Shown here: in pieces, positions 60,507 to 64,000 of the stretch
Numbering within the stretch: position 1 is the stretch's first letter
Layout of the letters: each line of letters begins with the position of its first letter
DNA from: Cellulophaga lytica DSM 7489
GTDB taxonomy: Bacteria > Bacteroidota > Bacteroidia > Flavobacteriales > Flavobacteriaceae
Direction: 5' to 3'
DNA length: 64,000 nucleotides
NCBI RefSeq assembly: GCF_000190595.1
Contig: NC_015167.1
Span: forward strand, 186,001 to 250,000
Notes under the pieces: model-generated
Told to the model about the DNA's origin: nothing
The model's database searches: none
What the model saw: the letters and a program-made list of their open reading frames with translations, nothing else
Made by a program: the position numbers and the translations under genes

Positions 60507-61322
60507 TTATTTTTTATAAGACTCTACTGCTTTTTTTACTGATCCGTACTTTTTAAGTAAAGTTTCAGCTTCTGTGTAAGGAATATTTAACTCTTCAACT
60601 ACATAACGAGCTCCACGGTCTACCAACTTATCATTACTAAGCTGCATATTTACCATTTTGTTTCCTTTAACCCTACCTATTTTTATCATTAATGCTGTAG
60701 AAATCATATTAAGCACCAATTTTTGTGATGTTCCACTTTTCATACGTGTGCTACCAGTTACAAACTCAGGACCTACCATAACCGCAATTGCAATTTCTAC
60801 GGCTTTTGTTAGTGGTGAGCCTGGGTTATTAGTAATACAAGCTGTTAACAATCCGTTTTCCTTAGCTCTTGTTACGCCACCTATTACATAAGGTGTTGTA
60901 CCAGATGCCGCAATACCCACAACGGTATCATTCTGGTTAATACCGTAAGCTTGTAAATCTTTCCAAGCTTGCTCTTTATTATCCTCTGCATTTTCTACCG
61001 GCAATCTAATTGCTGTGTCGCCACCCGCTATTATACCTATAACTTTGGTGTGTGGCAATCCAAAAGTTGGCGGTATTTCAGAAGCATCTAAAATACCCAA
61101 CCTTCCACTAGTTCCTGCACCTATATAAAATAAACGCCCTCCCTTATTAAAGCGTTCTGTTAATGCATCTACCAGTTTTGTAATCTCAGGAATACATAAT
61201 GCAACAGCATCTGCAATTTTTTTGTCTTCATTATTCATACTAGTTAAAATGGTACTAGTATTCATTAATTCTAAATCTGTATAGTTTGATGAAGTTTCGG
61301 TAACTTTAGTGTAGTCTAACAT
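60507..61322 (-). CDS. murQ: N-acetylmuramic acid 6-phosphate etherase
   Basis: This 271-residue SIS-domain lyase removes the lactyl ether from MurNAc-6-phosphate, giving GlcNAc-6-phosphate and D-lactate. Key blocks are 'YIGAGTSGRLGILDASEIPPTFG' and 'TGSTRMKSGTSQKLVLNMISTALMIKIGRVKGNKMVNMQ'. The length is slightly short for MurQ (usually ~295-300), as the C-terminal helix region is reduced. It is divergent from the nagZ-like/anmK pair, so the three genes form one muropeptide-recycling cluster, and a -7 box lies 33 nt upstream of its ATG. Confidence 0.93.
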   Translation of the reverse strand: MLDYTKVTETSSNYTDLELMNTSTILTSMNNEDKKIADAVALCIPEITKLVDALTERFNKGGRLFYIGAGTSGRLGILDASEIPPTFGLPHTKVIGIIAGGDTAIRLPVENAEDNKEQAWKDLQAYGINQNDTVVGIAASGTTPYVIGGVTRAKENGLLTACITNNPGSPLTKAVEIAIAVMVGPEFVTGSTRMKSGTSQKLVLNMISTALMIKIGRVKGNKMVNMQLSNDKLVDRGARYVVEELNIPYTEAETLLKKYGSVKKAVESYKK

Positions 61323-61355
61323 GTAATATGTGTGGTTGTTATTCTAAATTTTTAT

Positions 61356-61363
61356 CAAATTTA
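61356..61363 (-). promoter_or_regulatory. -7 box TAAATTTG of murQ
   Basis: An exact TAnnTTTG match on the minus strand, 33 nt before the murQ ATG in the 137-bp gap shared with the divergent nagZ-like gene. Confidence 0.4.
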
Positions 61364-61459
61364 ACCCTTTTTATCTTTTTTAATTAGTTTTTTTAAAAGT
61401 CGATTTAATATCAACCTATAAAAAACCTATTTTAGCATAACAACTTACATTATTACATT

Positions 61460-63184
61460 ATGCTTAATTACCCTAAAATTTTATTTGACTTAAAAACCAA
61501 CAAAATTTCTTTTTTTCTTGTATTAATTTTATTTATCAGCTGCAACAATACACCTAAAAAAACAGCTATTACCCAAAATGAAAAACCAAAAAGTTTACAC
61601 GTAATAGAAGCTTATGCAGCAGCTACAAAACAACTTACAACAGCAGAAAAAATTGGACAACTTTTTATGCCTGCTGCTTATATTAACGACACTGAAGAAG
61701 AAATTGTAAAACTAGAACAACTTATAAAAGACCAAAACATTGGTGCGCTTTGCTTTTTTAAAAGTAGAACTAGCGCAGCTGCTAACAACGACGCACAAAA
61801 TAAAAGCGACACACTTAGTTTAAACAGATTAAAATCTTTAATAAAAAGATACCAAAAAGCTGCTAAATATCCTTTGCTAATTGCTATTGATGCAGAATGG
61901 GGATTGGCAATGCGTGTAGACAATACTCCGCAATACCCTTATGCTATTACACTTGGCGCAATGCAGAATAAAGATTCTCTGATATATGAAGTTGGCAAAA
62001 ACATTGCTAAAGATTGTAAAGATGCTGGTGTACATTGGAACTTGGCTCCAGTTGTAGACATTAATAACAATCCTAAAAATCCGGTAATTGGCTATAGGTC
62101 TTTTGGAGAAAACAAAGAACTAGTAACTAAAAATGCCATTGCTTTTGTTAATGGTATGCAAAGCCAAGGTATTATTAGCTGTCTTAAACACTTTCCAGGT
62201 CACGGAGACACAGCTACTGACTCGCACATTGGATTGCCTGTAATAAATAAGTCCAAAGAAGCTTTATTAGCAAATGAGTTATACCCTTTTCAGCAACTTA
62301 TAAATAACGGAATAGAAAGCGTAATGATAGGCCATTTGGCTGTACCTTCACTAACCGAAGAAAAAAATACACCTACTACCCTATCTAAAAAAACAATAAA
62401 AGGACTTTTAAGAGGAGAAATGAATTTTAATAATGTAGTAATTTCTGACGCCTTAAATATGCGTAGTGTATCTAAACTATACCCTACCAAAGGAGAATTG
62501 GAGTGGATTGCCTTTGATGCTGGTAATGATGTACTATGTTTTGCAGAAAATACTAAAGAAGGTATTGCTACTATTTTAAAAAATGCCACAGAGCAACAAA
62601 TTGAAGAAAGCTTTAAAAGAGTGTGGCAGCTTAAAGAAAAAGCAATGAATACTATTGTTAGTCCGTCTAAAGAGTATTACACTTCAAAAAGTTTAAACAC
62701 AAAATTAGCTGCAGAAAGTTTAACTGCTGTTAAAGGTGATACCAATACGATTACTAATTTTAAGTCTGATGGATTTGCTGGTATTGAGATAACTAGTAAT
62801 AAAGAGAATCTTTTTTTTAATACGATAAAAGAAGAATTAAAATTTACTAGCTACAACACAACCAAAACTACAGTATCTAAAATAAAAGATGCTGTAAAAA
62901 CTGAAGAAAATATAGTTGTAGCTTTATATCCGCCAAGTATTAAACCTAAAAATAACTTTGGAATTTCTGATAATGAATTACAGTTATTAACCAATTTAAT
63001 GGCTACTAAAAATGTAATACTATATGTATTTGGTAACCCTTATGTACTAACTACAATAGATACTAGTAATGCTAAAAATATAATAGTTGCATACCAAGAC
63101 TTTCCTGTTTTTCAGGAATATGCTGCAGAACATTTTTTAGAAAAGGTAAATGCTAAAGGAAAACTATCCGTTTCAATAGATTAA
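61460..63184 (+). CDS. GH3 beta-N-acetylhexosaminidase (NagZ-like), lipoprotein
   Basis: This 574-residue lipoprotein (lipobox FISC, Cys28) has a GH3 barrel. The NagZ loop is 'KHFPGHGDTATDSH' at residues 243-256, whose His acts with Asp as acid/base. The nucleophile is Asp330 in 'VVISDALNMRSV'. NagZ is normally about 340 residues; here a further ~200 residues form a GH3-C-like alpha/beta domain ('VALYPPSIKPKNNFGI...NVILYVFGNPYVL'). It should release GlcNAc from anhydromuropeptides in the periplasm or at the outer membrane. anmK follows after 3 nt. Confidence 0.93.
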   Translation: MLNYPKILFDLKTNKISFFLVLILFISCNNTPKKTAITQNEKPKSLHVIEAYAAATKQLTTAEKIGQLFMPAAYINDTEEEIVKLEQLIKDQNIGALCFFKSRTSAAANNDAQNKSDTLSLNRLKSLIKRYQKAAKYPLLIAIDAEWGLAMRVDNTPQYPYAITLGAMQNKDSLIYEVGKNIAKDCKDAGVHWNLAPVVDINNNPKNPVIGYRSFGENKELVTKNAIAFVNGMQSQGIISCLKHFPGHGDTATDSHIGLPVINKSKEALLANELYPFQQLINNGIESVMIGHLAVPSLTEEKNTPTTLSKKTIKGLLRGEMNFNNVVISDALNMRSVSKLYPTKGELEWIAFDAGNDVLCFAENTKEGIATILKNATEQQIEESFKRVWQLKEKAMNTIVSPSKEYYTSKSLNTKLAAESLTAVKGDTNTITNFKSDGFAGIEITSNKENLFFNTIKEELKFTSYNTTKTTVSKIKDAVKTEENIVVALYPPSIKPKNNFGISDNELQLLTNLMATKNVILYVFGNPYVLTTIDTSNAKNIIVAYQDFPVFQEYAAEHFLEKVNAKGKLSVSID

Positions 63185-63187
63185 TTT

Positions 63188-64000
63188 ATGCATACATACA
63201 ACGTAATAGGGTTAATGTCTGGCACGTCTTTAGATGGTTTAGACCTTGCGTATTGTCAGTTTTTAATAAAGGATAAAGATTGGGAATTTAAAATCCTAAA
63301 CACAAAAAGTGTAGATTATACGCCTCAATTTAAAGCGCAATTAAAAAATGCTATAAATTTAGCTGTTCCAGAGTTTACAGAGCTGCATAACTTTTATGGC
63401 TCTTGGCTAGGGGAACAGGTAAATTTATTTATTAAAGACTATAATTTACAAGTAGACTTTATTGCTAGTCACGGACATACTACACACCATAAACCAGAAA
63501 AGGGTTTTACTTTACAAATTGGATCTGGACAACATTTGGCAAATGTCTGCGGCATAAAAACTATTTGTGATTTTAGAAGTAATGATGTTGCCCTTGGCGG
63601 ACAAGGTGCTCCGTTAGTGCCAATTGGCGATATGCATTTATTTTCTGAATATGATTTTTGTCTTAACCTAGGAGGTATTAGCAATGTATCATTTCAACAA
63701 AACAATAAAAGAGTAGCTTATGATATAGGCATAGCTAATATGGCCTTAAACTATATTACCAATAAAATAAATTTAGCTTACGACAAAAATGGGGAACTCG
63801 GTAAAAGTGGTGTTTTAAATAAGGAGTTATTTTATACTTTAAATAACCTAACTTACTACAAACTACCTTACCCAAAATCTACAGGATATGAGTGGTTTAA
63901 AAAAGAAATTATTCCTGTTTTAGAAAACACTAAAGACACAACAGAAAATATTTTACACACTTTAATACAGCATATATGTAGTAGCATTTCTAATGATTTG
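63188..64000 (+). CDS. anmK: Anhydro-N-acetylmuramic acid kinase (3' end outside window)
   Basis: An open frame from the ATG at 63188 runs without stop to the window end, giving 271 residues of a protein that is normally about 350-370. The opening 'NVIGLMSGTSLDGLDLAYCQF' and the segment 'ASHGHTTHHKPEKGFTLQIG' are diagnostic of AnmK, together with 'DFRSNDVALGGQGAPLVPIGD' and 'LNLGGISNVSF'. The enzyme opens and phosphorylates anhydroMurNAc to MurNAc-6-phosphate, the substrate of MurQ encoded just upstream on the other strand. It is 3 nt after the nagZ-like gene. Confidence 0.94.
   Translation, partial: MHTYNVIGLMSGTSLDGLDLAYCQFLIKDKDWEFKILNTKSVDYTPQFKAQLKNAINLAVPEFTELHNFYGSWLGEQVNLFIKDYNLQVDFIASHGHTTHHKPEKGFTLQIGSGQHLANVCGIKTICDFRSNDVALGGQGAPLVPIGDMHLFSEYDFCLNLGGISNVSFQQNNKRVAYDIGIANMALNYITNKINLAYDKNGELGKSGVLNKELFYTLNNLTYYKLPYPKSTGYEWFKKEIIPVLENTKDTTENILHTLIQHICSSISNDL

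Overview
The window is low-GC chromosomal DNA from a member of the Bacteroidota, almost certainly a flavobacterium (family Flavobacteriaceae; the genus cannot be fixed from the sequence alone). Supporting signs are T9SS type B cargo with SprB-like repeats, DUF6452/DUF6048 beside rlmD, a BshC-type bacillithiol enzyme, lipoproteins with short Flavobacteria-style signals, TAnnTTTG promoter boxes, and few Shine-Dalgarno sequences. I see no rRNA, tRNA, CRISPR array, insertion sequence, prophage or plasmid gene. The window is core chromosome with a few accessory surface genes.

Layout. 1-1300: end of a DYxS-repeat surface protein and a GIN-domain adhesin-like protein. 1375-8680: UMF1 transporter, M48 lipoprotein protease, small lipoprotein, two tandem MsrB genes plus a DinB-like protein, an exported metallo-beta-lactamase-fold protein, dihydrolipoyl dehydrogenase, DUF3817. 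8686-13441: Dph6-like PP-loop ATPase, aroQ, twin outer-membrane barrels, xerD, an ECF-like sigma factor and its membrane partner. 13528-16344: acyltransferase, NUDIX hydrolase, cyclophilin lipoprotein, TRIC-like channel. 16348-23196: the conserved RDD / SpoIIM / DUF4129 / DUF4350 / MoxR / DUF58 membrane cluster. 23407-26582: DUF2007, MASE3-like histidine kinase, response regulator, BtuF-like protein. 26583-45483 is mostly minus strand: nitronate monooxygenase, mnmA, yidC, pyrG, DUF3820, a DUF922 protease, a six-LysM/periplasmic-binding fusion, guaA, a PLP decarboxylase, bshC and rocD. Plus-strand genes in that stretch are a thrombospondin type 3 lipoprotein, a carboxypeptidase-regulatory-like protein and an LD-carboxypeptidase. 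45740-51540: rlmD-DUF6452-DUF6048, an RlmL-like methyltransferase, a ZIP transporter, a small hypothetical protein and a PAQR protein. 51627-60050: a single 8.4-kb gene for a 2807-residue T9SS-secreted protein. 60507-64000: murQ, a nagZ-like lipoprotein and anmK (cut by the window end).

How the genes work together. Peptidoglycan turnover is well represented: the GH3 glycosidase, AnmK and MurQ form a muropeptide recycling set, with an LD-carboxypeptidase and a LysM protein elsewhere. Thiol and redox repair links two MsrB enzymes, a DinB-like protein and BshC. Envelope maintenance includes YidC, the M48 protease, the MoxR cluster and the outer-membrane barrels. Nucleotide synthesis is represented by pyrG and guaA, and tRNA/rRNA modification by mnmA, rlmD and the RlmL-like enzyme.

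The observations I would follow first are: the giant protein, read here as 29 tandem repeats of which 28 have two cysteines; an orphan structured transcript candidate at 28955-29048; a promoter lying inside the terminator hairpin of the gene upstream; twin outer-membrane genes sharing an identical promoter layout; divergent genes whose start codons overlap; and four genes whose -7 box ends only 2-5 nt before the start codon, implying leaderless mRNAs.
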